Origin: Streptomyces sp. NRRL B-1347
Lineage (GTDB): Bacteria > Actinomycetota > Actinomycetes > Streptomycetales > Streptomycetaceae
Assembly: GCF_000720325.1 (NCBI RefSeq)
Contig: NZ_JOJM01000020.1
Coordinates: 42,446-106,445, forward strand
Direction: 5' to 3'
Length of the DNA stretch: 64,000 nt
In this document: positions 8,851-17,695 of the stretch, piece by piece
How the letters are laid out: the number at the start of each line of letters is the position of its first letter
How positions within the stretch are numbered: the first letter of the stretch is position 1
Made by a program: the position numbers and the translations under genes
The notes under the pieces: model-generated
The model's database searches: none
The model's input: the letters and a program-made list of their open reading frames with translations, nothing else
Told to the model about the DNA's origin: nothing

Positions 8851-9329
8851 CCGTCCTCCTCCACGAACCGCTCGACCGGACCCGCGGAGCGCGCGTGCAC
8901 GGTCAGATCGAGGCCCGGGAAGACCGACGGCACATGGGCGGTGATCTCCACGCCGACCGTGTTCTGCTCGGGCTGGATCATCTTGACGTCGGGGCCGAGC
9001 ACCAGCTCGGGGCCCAGTTGGCTGATGTAGTCCTCGACGACGTCGTTCGCCTCGCCGCGCCAGCCGCCCGGGTTCTCGTCAGCCGTGGCACGGGCCTTGC
9101 GCGCGCCCGCCTGGGCCGCGGCCTGGGCGACGTGGTCCGCGAAGAAGTAGAGCGCGAACTGCACCGTCGCGAAGATCATGAAGAACAGCACCGGGGTGAG
9201 CAGCACGAACTCGATCGCGGTCATGCCGGACTCGCCGCGGGTGGAGGCGGCCTCCACTCGACGGCGTACGAATCCGGGCATCCGGTCGCGGTGCGGCGCT
9301 GCTGCGCCCCGGCCCCCGTGGCCCCACAT
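8847..9329 (-). CDS. TadE-family pseudopilin
   Basis: A 160-aa protein with a prepilin-type site after G35 (GES-G, then MTAIEF, Glu at +5) and a helix (FVLLTPVLFFMIFATVQFAL) followed by an extracellular domain. It is the second TadE-like protein of the operon. The ATG at 9329 lies 20 nt after the pilin stop; the ribosome binding site is weak, and an internal ATG at 9281 is possible. Confidence 0.85.
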   Translation of the reverse strand: MWGHGGRGAAAPHRDRMPGFVRRRVEAASTRGESGMTAIEFVLLTPVLFFMIFATVQFALYFFADHVAQAAAQAGARKARATADENPGGWRGEANDVVEDYISQLGPELVLGPDVKMIQPEQNTVGVEITAHVPSVFPGLDLTVHARSAGPVERFVEEDG

Positions 9330-9349
9330 GGTCGTAGGTGACCCGTCGC

Positions 9350-9601
9350 TCAGCAGGTCTTGCCCGCGTCGGCGCCCTCGATGCAGTCGCCGACCTTGTC
9401 GGCACCGCCCTTGAGGGCGTTGTTGATGATCGCGGCGACCACGCCGACGATCGCCACGACGACTGCCGAGATGATCACCCACTCGACCGCCGACGCGCCC
9501 CGGTCGAGCTCGCCGGAGCGGGCGCGCCGCACCCGGGTCTGCAGGAAGGTGACGAGGAAGTCGACCGCCGGGATCCCGGTGCTGACGTTCCGTCCGTTCA
9601 T
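9350..9601 (-). CDS. Flp-type major pilin
   Basis: An 83-aa prepilin. After a 35-residue basic leader the Flp processing site reads G35 then ASAVEW: Glu at +5 and Trp where Flp pilins usually have Tyr. A 22-residue hydrophobic helix (VIISAVVVAIVGVVAAIINN) forms the fibre core and a short tail carries two cysteines (DCIEG and the C-terminal C83). The ATG at 9601 has GAGAGGA 8 nt upstream. It probably builds the surface pilus exported by CpaF/TadBC and cleaved by the A24 peptidase. Confidence 0.9.
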   Translation of the reverse strand: MNGRNVSTGIPAVDFLVTFLQTRVRRARSGELDRGASAVEWVIISAVVVAIVGVVAAIINNALKGGADKVGDCIEGADAGKTC

Positions 9602-9681
9602 GGTGAGTTGTCCTCTCGGGAAGCAGGATGGTGGAGGGGCTCGGAAGGGCCCGCCCGTGAAGGGGGCCGGAGGATGGAGGG

Positions 9682-10611
9682 TCAGACCTGGAACACGCGC
9701 ATCGCCGCCGGGAAGATGAGGAAGACCAGGAACCCCGCGCACAGCAGCAGCTGGGCCACCAGCATCGACTGGGACTTCTCGCCCGCGCTGCCCTCGATCT
9801 CGGCGAGTTCGCGGTGGCGCATCGTCTCGGCGCGGGAGGCGAGCGACTCGCGCACCTTCGCGCCGTCGTCGGCCACGAGTGCCAGGGACGCGGAGAGGTC
9901 CTTGAGCTCTTCGACGCCCAGCTCCTCGCCGAGCGAACCGAGCGCCTGCCACTGGCTGATGCCGGTGATGCGGGCGTCCGCCAGGGCGTTCCTGATGCGC
10001 TGCGTGGCCCAGCCGTCGGAGACCTCGGCGGCGGCCATCAGCGCCTCGGGCAGGCCGCGGCCGCCCGCGAGGCTCATGGACACCAGGTCCAGATAGGCGC
10101 CGATCACCCGGCGCAGGTCGCGCCGCTTCTCCTGCGCGTCCCGCCGCACCTCCAGGTCCGGCAGGAAGAAGAAGAGCACCCCGAACATCAGGGCCAGCCA
10201 GACCGGGATGATCGGGCTGCGGCCGAAGCCGAACGTCCAGACGACGGCGAACAGGAACGGTCCGAAGAACACGCCCGCCACCGCGAGCAGCACCTTCGTC
10301 GCGAGGAACTTCTCCCAGCTGCGGTCGAGCACCGCCAGGTCGGCCCGCATGGACCGCAGTTCCCAGCCCTGCTGGACGTAGAACTCGGCGACGCGGGCAC
10401 CCACCCGCGCGCGCAGCGTGCCCAGACGCCCCGTGTGGTCCGCGTCCGCCGTGCGGTGCGTGGACTCGTACGCGGCGCCGCGCGCCCGCATCGCGTCGAT
10501 CCGGGCGACGGTGGCGACGGCGCTGCGCTTGCTCGGCAGCAGCGCCCGGACCAGGGCGAAGACGCCGAGGCCGAGCGTGGCGCCGATGAGGATCGGCAGG
10601 GTCAGACTCAT
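9682..10611 (-). CDS. tadC: TadC-like inner-membrane platform protein (T2SS F family)
   Basis: A 309-aa protein with an N-terminal helix, a soluble GspF domain in the middle (DLRRVIGAYLDLVSMSLAGG, LPEALMAAAE) and C-terminal helices (QLLLCAGFLVFLIFPAAM). With TadB it should form the membrane platform on which CpaF acts. The ATG overlaps the tadB stop by 4 bp. Confidence 0.9.
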   Translation of the reverse strand: MSLTLPILIGATLGLGVFALVRALLPSKRSAVATVARIDAMRARGAAYESTHRTADADHTGRLGTLRARVGARVAEFYVQQGWELRSMRADLAVLDRSWEKFLATKVLLAVAGVFFGPFLFAVVWTFGFGRSPIIPVWLALMFGVLFFFLPDLEVRRDAQEKRRDLRRVIGAYLDLVSMSLAGGRGLPEALMAAAEVSDGWATQRIRNALADARITGISQWQALGSLGEELGVEELKDLSASLALVADDGAKVRESLASRAETMRHRELAEIEGSAGEKSQSMLVAQLLLCAGFLVFLIFPAAMRVFQV

Positions 10612-11603
10612 CGGCGTACCCCCTCGGTGGGCGTGTTCGCGTGCGGCGGCAGCGTCTGGGACTGGCCCGTGCCGCCCTCGCCGCCCGTCGGCCGGGGGCG
10701 CACGAACTGCACGCCCGGCTCGTCACGGACGAGGAACCGGTCCGGCGTCTCGACGGTCGACAGCTTGCGCAGCCACCAGAAGCCGAGCGCGAACAGGCCG
10801 CACACACAGGCGAGGACGAGCTGGCCGACGGCCGTGCCGTACGGCGAGACGAACTCGCGGTTGAAGATCGAAAGGCCCAGGACGAAGGCGATCGAGACGG
10901 CGACGACGATCTGCACGGAGCGGCGTGTGGACGCGCGCTGCGCCATCACGCGCTGCCGCATGTCGACCTCCTCGCGCGCCGACTTGGCGAGCGCGCCGAG
11001 GACCTGGCGCAGACCGGGGCCGCGAAGCCGGGCGTTGAGGATCAGCGCGGCGACGATGATGTCGGCGGAGGCGTCGTCGATCTCGTCGGCGAGCACCTGG
11101 AGGGCGTCCGGCAGCGGTGTCCGCGCGCGCAGCCGGTCCACGAGCGCGTCCAGATGCGGCCTGAGCACCGGCGCCGCGGCCCGCGCGGAGGCCGGGATGG
11201 CCTGCTCCAGGCCGACCGCGCCCGCGATGGTGTCGCGCAGCGACTCGGTCCAGGCGGCGAGCGCCTCGACCCGCTTCATCTGCGCCCGCTCCTCGGCGGC
11301 CCCGCCGAACAGCTTGTCCCAGAAGAAGACGAGGATGCCGGAGGCGATGCCCGCCACCGCCCACCGCGTGAGCAGCAGTACGACGAGGCCGACGCCGACC
11401 GCGAGCGAGCCGCGCTGCCCGGCGAACCGGACGAGTTCGCTCATCCGCTCGCTGGCCTGCCGCTTCTCGTGCTCCGGCTTGGCGGGCAGACCGCGCAGCG
11501 CGACGACGAGCAGGGCGAGGCCGCCGCCGACGGCGACGCCGCAGGCGAGGCCGTAGAGCACGGTCAGCGAGAACAGACCGCCCATGGATCCCAGCGAGTT
11601 CAT
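10608..11603 (-). CDS. tadB: TadB-like inner-membrane platform protein (T2SS F family)
   Basis: A 331-aa protein. N-terminal helices (VLYGLACGVAVGGGLALLVVAL) are followed by a second pair near 115-160, a GspF-type cytoplasmic domain (AWTESLRDTIAGAVGLEQAI, ADIIVAALILNARL) and a C-terminal pair. It is the partner of TadC and begins 4 nt after the cpaF stop, so the two are coupled. Confidence 0.9.
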   Translation of the reverse strand: MNSLGSMGGLFSLTVLYGLACGVAVGGGLALLVVALRGLPAKPEHEKRQASERMSELVRFAGQRGSLAVGVGLVVLLLTRWAVAGIASGILVFFWDKLFGGAAEERAQMKRVEALAAWTESLRDTIAGAVGLEQAIPASARAAAPVLRPHLDALVDRLRARTPLPDALQVLADEIDDASADIIVAALILNARLRGPGLRQVLGALAKSAREEVDMRQRVMAQRASTRRSVQIVVAVSIAFVLGLSIFNREFVSPYGTAVGQLVLACVCGLFALGFWWLRKLSTVETPDRFLVRDEPGVQFVRPRPTGGEGGTGQSQTLPPHANTPTEGVRR

Positions 11604-11607
11604 GTGC

Positions 11608-12915
11608 TCACCCCCACTGTCCGGCGGGCCGGTAGCCGTACGCGATGAGGTCGTCCAGGCACGCGATCGGGGCGTGCGCGACGACGCGCCCGTCCTGGGT
11701 CTGAGCGAACACCTCGCTGGACAGCACCCGGCCGTCGACGCCGTTGACCTCGCGGACGGAGGTCACCACGCGCTGCAGCTTGCCGCCGGACTGGTAGTCG
11801 TTGCGCCGCTGGATGAAGACGACGAAGTTCACCGCGCCCGCGACGAGCATCTGGCTCGCCTCGATCGGCAGCCGCTCGGCGGCCTGGAGCGCGTACGTGG
11901 AGATCCTGTTGAAGACCTCGCTCGAGCTGTTGGCGTGGATCGTGGACAGCGAACCGTCGTTGCCCTGCGACATGGCGTTGAGCATGGTGACGATCTCGTC
12001 GCCGAGGACCTCGCCGACGATGACGCGCGAGGGGTTCATGCGCAGCGAGCGGCGCACCAGCTCGGCCATGGCGATGGCGCCCTGCCCCTCGGAGTTGGGA
12101 AGGCGTTCCTCGAAGGCGACGACGTTCGGGTGCAGGTCGGCGAAGGTGTCGAGGCCGAGTTCCAGGGCGCGTTCGACGGTGATGAGGCGCTCGTGCGGGG
12201 GGATCTCGTTGGCGAGGGCGCGCAGGAGCGTCGTCTTCCCCGCGTTGGTGGCGCCCGCGATCATGATGTTCTTGCGCGCCCGTACGGCGCAGGCCAGGAA
12301 GTGCGCGACCTCGGGCGTGAGCGTGCCGTTGCCGACGAGGTCGGACATGAACACCTTGCCCATGCGCGCGCGGCGGATGGACAGGGCGGGCCGCCGGGTC
12401 ACGTCCATGACGGCCGAGAGCCGGGAGCCGTCGGGAAGGCGCAGGTCGAGCTGGGGATTGGCGGAGTCGAAGGGGCGCGAGGAGAGGCCGGAGTAGGCGC
12501 CGAGCACCTGGATGAGCTCGATCAGCTCCTCGTCGGTCTCGGCGACCGGCTCCCCGGTGACCTCGCGCCCGTCGGCGTACCCGACGAAGACCTGGTCGCA
12601 GCCGTTGATGTCGATGTTCTCGACCTCGGGGTCGTCGAGCAGCGGCTGGAGCCTGCCGACGCCGAAGAGCGCGGCGTGCACGGCGGCCGCGTACTGCTCC
12701 TCGGTCTCCGCGTCGAGGGGGGTGCGCCCGGTGTTGATCTCCGCGCGGGCGTACTCCTCCAGTATCTGCGCGATGACGGCGCGGGCGTACTGCCGCTCGT
12801 CCTCGTTCGACATCGGGGTGACGCCCGAGACCTGGTCGAGGCGGCGCTGCTCGGCGATGCGGTCGCCCGCGTCCTGCCGGAACCGCTTGACCAGCTGGTG
12901 GTCGACCGCGCTCAC
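11608..12915 (-). CDS. cpaF: CpaF/TadA secretion ATPase
   Basis: Hexameric type II/IV secretion ATPase that powers pilus assembly. The 435-aa product has the Walker A motif GATNAGKT at 221-228, the Walker B region MNPSRVIVGEV, the Asp box around ITVERALELGL and the His box GSLSTIHANS. The GTG at 12915 overlaps the upstream stop by 4 bp (GTGA), and the start agrees with the family N-terminus (LVKRFRQDAGDRI). Confidence 0.95.
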   Translation of the reverse strand: MSAVDHQLVKRFRQDAGDRIAEQRRLDQVSGVTPMSNEDERQYARAVIAQILEEYARAEINTGRTPLDAETEEQYAAAVHAALFGVGRLQPLLDDPEVENIDINGCDQVFVGYADGREVTGEPVAETDEELIELIQVLGAYSGLSSRPFDSANPQLDLRLPDGSRLSAVMDVTRRPALSIRRARMGKVFMSDLVGNGTLTPEVAHFLACAVRARKNIMIAGATNAGKTTLLRALANEIPPHERLITVERALELGLDTFADLHPNVVAFEERLPNSEGQGAIAMAELVRRSLRMNPSRVIVGEVLGDEIVTMLNAMSQGNDGSLSTIHANSSSEVFNRISTYALQAAERLPIEASQMLVAGAVNFVVFIQRRNDYQSGGKLQRVVTSVREVNGVDGRVLSSEVFAQTQDGRVVAHAPIACLDDLIAYGYRPAGQWG

Positions 12916-13748
12916 CGCCCGGCCCCCGCGGCTCCGGCGACGGGCCCGGACCAGGCGGCGCCGTACTGCTGGTAGAGGTCGACGGTCACCTTCCGCGCGG
13001 AGCGGATGAGCATCGACTTGTCGAGCCGCCCGCGCCTGCGCCCGGCCAACTGGTCGGCGCCCGTGGGGTCGTCGGCGAGCGTGCCGACGACGCGGGCGCC
13101 GGTCTGCGCGGCCGCCAGCATGTCGTCGACCTGGTGGACGAGCTTGGCGGAGTTCGCCGGGTCGGCGACGAGGAGGACGCCGATGAGGGGCGTCGCGAGC
13201 GCGGCGGCGCCCCGCGGCCCGCCGTGCAGCTTGGCGGCCAGGGCGGCGGCGCGGTCCCGCACCCGGGCGAGGGACTCCGGCTCCGCGCGCGCCACCAGGA
13301 GCACGAGCGCGGCCTGCGGGAACAGCTCGACCACCGGGCTGTCCCCGCTGATCCGGCCGCAGTCGGCGATGACGTCGGCGGGCGCGTGCGGCGAGTCGGC
13401 GAGCTGGGCGAAGGCCCGGCCGAGCGTCGGCCAGATCCCGGCGAGCCCGGCGGCCTGCTCGGAGATGCCGAGCCCCACCAGGACGTCGAGGCCGCCCGAG
13501 AGCGGCTGGGTGTGGTCCCACAGCTGGTCGGGGACCAGGCCGCGGCGCGCGGTCGCGGCGATCGACAGCATGCCGGTGTTCGGGTTGAGCGGCCCGCCGT
13601 GCGCGGCGGCGCTGCGGTAGACCAGGTCGCCGCCCGCGGGGTCGGTCTCCGCGACGAGCACGCGGCGCGGCCAGACGGCCGCGAGCGCGACGGACGCGGT
13701 GGTGACGCCGGGCGACCCCTTGTCGGCGGCGAGGGCGATGAGAGCCAT
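12912..13748 (-). CDS. CpaE/TadZ-like MinD-family ATPase
   Basis: A 278-aa ParA/MinD-fold protein that should localise the pilus apparatus. The N-terminal loop is DKGSPGVTT (residues 9-17), a deviant Walker A in which the usual glycines are partly replaced; the switch aspartate (AETDPAGGDLVYR) is present. TadZ/CpaE proteins often have such degenerate loops, so ATP use is uncertain. GAGAGGA precedes the ATG at 13748. Confidence 0.85.
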   Translation of the reverse strand: MALIALAADKGSPGVTTASVALAAVWPRRVLVAETDPAGGDLVYRSAAAHGGPLNPNTGMLSIAATARRGLVPDQLWDHTQPLSGGLDVLVGLGISEQAAGLAGIWPTLGRAFAQLADSPHAPADVIADCGRISGDSPVVELFPQAALVLLVARAEPESLARVRDRAAALAAKLHGGPRGAAALATPLIGVLLVADPANSAKLVHQVDDMLAAAQTGARVVGTLADDPTGADQLAGRRRGRLDKSMLIRSARKVTVDLYQQYGAAWSGPVAGAAGAGR

Positions 13749-13766
13749 GGGTGGTCCTCTCGCCCT

Positions 13767-14492
13767 CTAGTTGCCGGAGTCGCCGGGCACGACGACCAGG
13801 GACACCTCACCGGCGGACGCGGCGGCGGTGAGGGACGCGGCGTCGTCGGAGTCCACGAGGAGGGTGACGCTGAGGTTGCCCGTGCTGATCGTCGAGTCGT
13901 TCTTGCTGGCGACGGTGTTCACGCGCGCGTCGGCGACGATGGGCGTGCTCCCGCCCGCGCCGCCGCGCTCCGAACCCTTGCCGCTGCCGGAGCCGTTGGT
14001 GGCCACGCGGTACGCGGCGACGGTGTCGCCCTGCTTCAGGGTCGAGGGGTACTGCCCCTCCTTGAGCGAGAGGCCGACCGTGGACTTGCCCGACGGCACG
14101 CCGCCGTCCTCGGCGAACATCTGGCCCACGACGACGGAGCCGGCCGGGATGGTGCTCTTGGCCTCGTAGTCCTCAAGTGCCTTGCGCTGGGACCACTTCA
14201 CGTACTTGATCCCGGTGTCCTCGGCGACCAGGACGGACGTGATGTTCACGCCCTCCTTCGGGGATTCGCCCGCGGGGATCTCCTTGGTGGCCTTCACGAC
14301 CTCGATCCGGTCACCGGCGCGCAGGACGAGCACGGTGGCGCCGAGCGCGCCCACGAGGATCAGCAGGACGGCCAGCGCGGCCAGCGCCGGTTTGCGCTCG
14401 CGAGGTGCTGTGGGAAGTCGTTCGCCGACTCCGCCCTGAGCCGATACGCCGGTACGGTTTCCGCCCGCCCCCGTACGCTCTTGGATCTTCAC
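13767..14492 (-). CDS. CpaB-like SAF-domain protein
   Basis: The 241-aa product has a basic leader, a transmembrane helix at 35-57 (ALAALAVLLILVGALGATVLVL) and then an SAF domain (VVKATKEIPAGESPKEGVNI ... IPAGSVVVGQMF). A Gly/Ser-rich loop lies before the C-terminal strand region. RcpC/CpaB proteins form a periplasmic collar for Tad pili; this is the Gram-positive counterpart. It is the first gene of the operon: GTG at 14492 after GGGGAG, with over 600 bp of non-coding DNA upstream. Confidence 0.85.
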   Translation of the reverse strand: MKIQERTGAGGNRTGVSAQGGVGERLPTAPRERKPALAALAVLLILVGALGATVLVLRAGDRIEVVKATKEIPAGESPKEGVNITSVLVAEDTGIKYVKWSQRKALEDYEAKSTIPAGSVVVGQMFAEDGGVPSGKSTVGLSLKEGQYPSTLKQGDTVAAYRVATNGSGSGKGSERGGAGGSTPIVADARVNTVASKNDSTISTGNLSVTLLVDSDDAASLTAAASAGEVSLVVVPGDSGN

Positions 14493-15102
14493 GCAACCGC
14501 TCCCCGTACACCCAAGAAAAACACGTCATTTGGACACTATTGAGGCACTTCGGCCCCGCCTCGGCCGGGGTTCCCTTGACCCGTCAGCCACAGGCGCAGT
14601 GTCAAGCCATCGCACCGTATCAGCAGCACATAAGCCCCTCAAGGCGCGTTATGGATCGCGAAGCCCACACGATCCATCGTTATTCACGCGCAATACGAGG
14701 TGCGCGGTTCCCCTTTTATGGACACACGTTCCCCGCGCTTTGAATGTGCACATGCGAACTAAGCCCCGCCACGGGGCGGAGAGTTCACACCAGCACGAGA
14801 GGACGTCCCGCGAACCGTCAGCCACAAGAGGGACGCCGCAGGCCGGGGCGGCGGTTCCCGCGCCAGACGGCGGCGATTTGAGGGATATGGACGTCAATGC
14901 ACCGTCCCTGGAACGCCCTTGACCCGGCCATCACACCAAACGAGCGCGAATCCTTCGCACAACCCGCCCCGATGAAGACACGACCGGGCAATGAACCTCC
15001 TGTGTCCCTAGGGCATCTGACTGATCGGTGTGCGCAGTCCGCGCGCCGAAGCCCAAAGGGTTCAAAAGTTCAAAAGCTCGACGAAAGAGAAATTCGACCC
15101 CC
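14493..15102. promoter_or_regulatory. divergent intergenic region between Tad operon and protease
   Basis: There are 610 bp without a convincing gene; short open frames here lack coding bias and ribosome binding sites. The region is distinctly less GC-rich than its flanks. It holds a perfect 8-bp dyad, ATGGATCG (14651-14658) and CGATCCAT (14670-14677), and a tandem TTCAAAAG pair at 15061-15076 just before the protease start. It should contain the promoters of both the pilus operon and the protease. Confidence 0.6.
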
Positions 15103-15978
15103 ATGAGACTTTCCTTTCCCTCCCGTCCGAAGCGGGCCGCGGCCGCCGGTCTCGCCGGCGCCGCAGCCCTCGCCATGGTCGCCACCGGCGCCCCCGCCGC
15201 CCACGCCATCGTCGGCGGCACCGAGGTCTCCAACGACGCGTACCCGTTCATGGTCGCCGTCCTCGACAAGGGCCCCGGCAGCGTCAAGGACCGCCAGTTC
15301 TGCGGCGGCAGCCTGGTCGCGCCCGACACCGTGATGACGGCCGCGCACTGCCTGGTCGACGACGCGGGCAAGCCGGTCAAGCCGAAGACCATCCAGGCGG
15401 CCGTCGGCCGCACGGTCCTGTCCAACTCCAAGCAGGGCCAGATACGCAACGTCGCCAAGGGCGGCATCCTCGTCCACCCCCGCTACCTCCAGGGGAAGGA
15501 CGCCTACGACGTGGCGTTCATCCAGCTGAGCAAGCCGGTGCGGGGCATCAGCGCCGTCAAGCTCCCCACCCAGGGCACCGACTCCCTGCTGCGCCCCGGC
15601 CAGAAGGCCACCGTGGCGGGCTGGGGCAACACGGACACCGAGCTGACGCACCAGCCGGACCGGCTGCGCCAGGTGCGCGTGCCGATCCTGTCGCACGCCG
15701 AGTGCAAGACGAGCTACGGCGAGTACGACACGAAGGTCAACTTCTGCGCCGGGGTCGAGGGCAAGGACTCCTGCCAGGGCGACAGCGGCGGCCCCATCTT
15801 CCGCAAGGTCCCCGGCCGCGAGGCCCCCCTCCTCATCGGCGTGGTCTCGTACGGCGACGGCTGCGGCGACCAGGGCGCGCCCGGCGTGTACACCTCGACG
15901 AGCTCGGCGAAGCTGTGGAAGACGCTCGGCGACACGGCCGAGGCCAAGCGCGTGAAGCGCAGCCTGCGGCGCGGCTGA
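15103..15978 (+). CDS. secreted trypsin-like serine protease (S1 family)
   Basis: The 291-aa product has a signal peptide (residues 1-35, ending APAAHA), and the mature protein starts with IVGG (36-39). The catalytic triad is H82 (TAAHC), D136 (AYDVAF) and S228 (GDSGGP). D222, six residues before the serine, predicts trypsin-type Lys/Arg specificity. Six cysteines (67/83, 201/215, 224/254) match three chymotrypsin-fold disulfides. A basic tail (AKRVKRSLRRG) extends beyond the domain. There is no pro-segment between signal peptide and IVGG. The ATG at 15103 is preceded by a weak GAAAGAGA. Confidence 0.93.
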   Translation: MRLSFPSRPKRAAAAGLAGAAALAMVATGAPAAHAIVGGTEVSNDAYPFMVAVLDKGPGSVKDRQFCGGSLVAPDTVMTAAHCLVDDAGKPVKPKTIQAAVGRTVLSNSKQGQIRNVAKGGILVHPRYLQGKDAYDVAFIQLSKPVRGISAVKLPTQGTDSLLRPGQKATVAGWGNTDTELTHQPDRLRQVRVPILSHAECKTSYGEYDTKVNFCAGVEGKDSCQGDSGGPIFRKVPGREAPLLIGVVSYGDGCGDQGAPGVYTSTSSAKLWKTLGDTAEAKRVKRSLRRG

Positions 15979-15998
15979 CCCGCGGCGCGGTCCTGACT

Positions 15999-16040
15999 CG
16001 GCGTGCCGGTGCCCTTGCGGCAGGGGGCACCGGCACGCCG
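15999..16040. terminator. bidirectional terminator hairpin
   Basis: Perfect 15-bp stem 15999-16013 / 16026-16040 with a 12-nt loop, between the convergent protease and DinB-like genes. Confidence 0.85.
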
Positions 16041-16104
16041 TATCGTTTCCGCCCGCTTCGGGGCGGCCGGGACCACCATCGAGGCCCCCGGCCGCCAAGG
16101 CCGG

Positions 16105-16626
16105 CTACTCCCCCGTGACCCCGTCGATCCGCTCGCGCAGGAGATCGGCCTGGCCGTTGTGCCGGGCGTACTCCTCGATCATGTGAATGAGGATGTGCCG
16201 GAGCGAGTACGCCGTGCCGCCGTGCTCGCCGGTGGCCTCCAGGGACGGCGCGGCCGCCACCGTCGCCCGGGAGCGGTCGCACTCCGTGCGCCACACGCGG
16301 AACGCCTCGTCGGGGTCGGCGGCGTCGACGTCCCACTGCGCGGAGCCGTCGTCCGCGGGCCCCGACCAGTGCGGCTTGTCGGGCTCTCCCAGGAACACGC
16401 ACTGGAACCAGCCGCGCTCGACCTCGGCGAGGTGCCGCACCAGGCCGAGCAGGCTCAACGAGGACGGCGGCACGGCCCACCGCCGCAGCCGGTCCGGGGT
16501 CAGCCCCGCGCACTTGAGTACGAGGGTCTCGCGCTGGTAGTCGAGGAAGGCACTGAGCATCGCGCGTTCGTCGGCGACACCGGGCGGCTCAGTCCGGGCA
16601 TCTGTGTGACCGTCATCACTGGGCAT
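16105..16626 (-). CDS. DinB-family (DUF664-type) protein
   Basis: A 173-aa four-helix DinB/DUF664-like protein. The motifs are the N-terminal DERAMLSAFLDYQRETL, then LGLVRHLAEVERGWFQ and LRHILIHMIEEYARHNGQAD. The histidines (RH in helix 2; H in the IHMIEEYARH segment) are where this superfamily binds metal; mycothiol-dependent transferases belong to it, so a thiol-linked detoxification role is possible but not shown. The ATG at 16626 was chosen over an upstream GTG because GGGG precedes it and the family begins near there. Confidence 0.82.
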   Translation of the reverse strand: MPSDDGHTDARTEPPGVADERAMLSAFLDYQRETLVLKCAGLTPDRLRRWAVPPSSLSLLGLVRHLAEVERGWFQCVFLGEPDKPHWSGPADDGSAQWDVDAADPDEAFRVWRTECDRSRATVAAAPSLEATGEHGGTAYSLRHILIHMIEEYARHNGQADLLRERIDGVTGE

Positions 16627-17023
16627 CGCCCCATCATGCCGAGTCCGCCCCTCCCCCACCAGTACGCGCGCACGCCCCCGTGCCACGGGTCCCGCACAGC
16701 CGAACCCACGGGTGCTTCAGCCTGGTCAGAGCCCGGCCCGGCGCCGGACGGCGGCCGTCCGCACCCGCCCGGCGAACCCGGGGCCACGCGGCCGTTCCAG
16801 GCGCGGCTCTCCGGCTCGCGTACGCGGTCCGCGTCCTGCCGCCGCCGAAAGGGCGGTTGAGCCGGAGAAGCGTACGGCGGGAATACGTCGGAGGACGCTG
16901 CAATTCCGCCCGCTTTCTCAGCATTCCGCCTTGCTGTAAGACAGTTCACTCTGGCGAAACCACACACCCCACCGTTAGCGTCATGGCCCTTGACCGCACG
17001 CCTGTCTCATTCGGGAGCCGACC
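16627..17023. promoter_or_regulatory. divergent intergenic region
   Basis: There are 397 bp between the DinB-like gene and the lipoprotein. No RNA gene or strong dyad was seen. ATTCCGCC recurs in the last 120 bp, where promoter elements for the lipoprotein would lie. Confidence 0.4.
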
Positions 17024-17695
17024 GTGAAGCGCCGCACTTTGCCCGTTGTCGCCGCATTCGCCGCGGCCGCGTCCCTCTTCCTCACGGCATGCGGCGGCGG
17101 AGACGACGGCTCCGGGAGTTCCGAGGACGGCGGCAAAATCGCGGGGGCGGACGAGGGCGGCGGAAAGACGAAGGATTCGCCGTCGCCCACCGCGTCGCAG
17201 GACGGCTCGGCCGACCATCCGGCGGTCGAGCTCCCGGCCGACGTGAAGAACGTCTTCGAGAGCTGGAAGACCGGCGATCCGGTGAAGGACGCGGCACTCG
17301 CCGACGCCCGGCGCCGCATCGACGCGACCGACGCGGCGATCGCCGACGGCGAATCCGAATCCAAGGCGATTCCCTTCTACTACAAGGGAGAAGCCCTCGT
17401 CGGGGCCGCCGAGTGGATCTCCGGATTCAAGAAGGAAGGCCTGTCCGTCACGGGCACCACACGCTATTACGCGCCGCAGGTCACCAAGCACAACGCCACC
17501 GCCGTCGGCATTCTGTACTGCGCCGACGAAAGCAAGGCGTACACCAAGAACCGAAAGACCGGAAAGACCGACAAGACGCCTGTCACCGACAAGTCGTACG
17601 TGCTCTACAACACCCGTCTCGACAAGAACAAGCAAGGCGTCTGGCAGACCACGATGCTCAGCTCGGAGAGAGGGAACGCGAAGTGCACGCCATGA
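17024..17695 (+). CDS. exported lipoprotein of unknown function
   Basis: A 223-aa protein with a lipobox LTAC (C23) after a short signal peptide, then a Gly/Ser/Asp-rich linker and a globular domain with a single disulfide candidate (YCADESK, NAKC near the C-terminus). The domain resembles small NTF2-like or LppX-like folds only in general outline; no family recognised. The GTG at 17024 has GGGAG upstream. It is coupled to the next gene. Confidence 0.8.
   Translation: MKRRTLPVVAAFAAAASLFLTACGGGDDGSGSSEDGGKIAGADEGGGKTKDSPSPTASQDGSADHPAVELPADVKNVFESWKTGDPVKDAALADARRRIDATDAAIADGESESKAIPFYYKGEALVGAAEWISGFKKEGLSVTGTTRYYAPQVTKHNATAVGILYCADESKAYTKNRKTGKTDKTPVTDKSYVLYNTRLDKNKQGVWQTTMLSSERGNAKCTP

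Noticed and set aside
14649..14922. Short open frames on both strands in the 14.5-15.1 kb gap
   Set aside because: No ribosome binding site, no coding bias and overlapping dyads; treated as control DNA.
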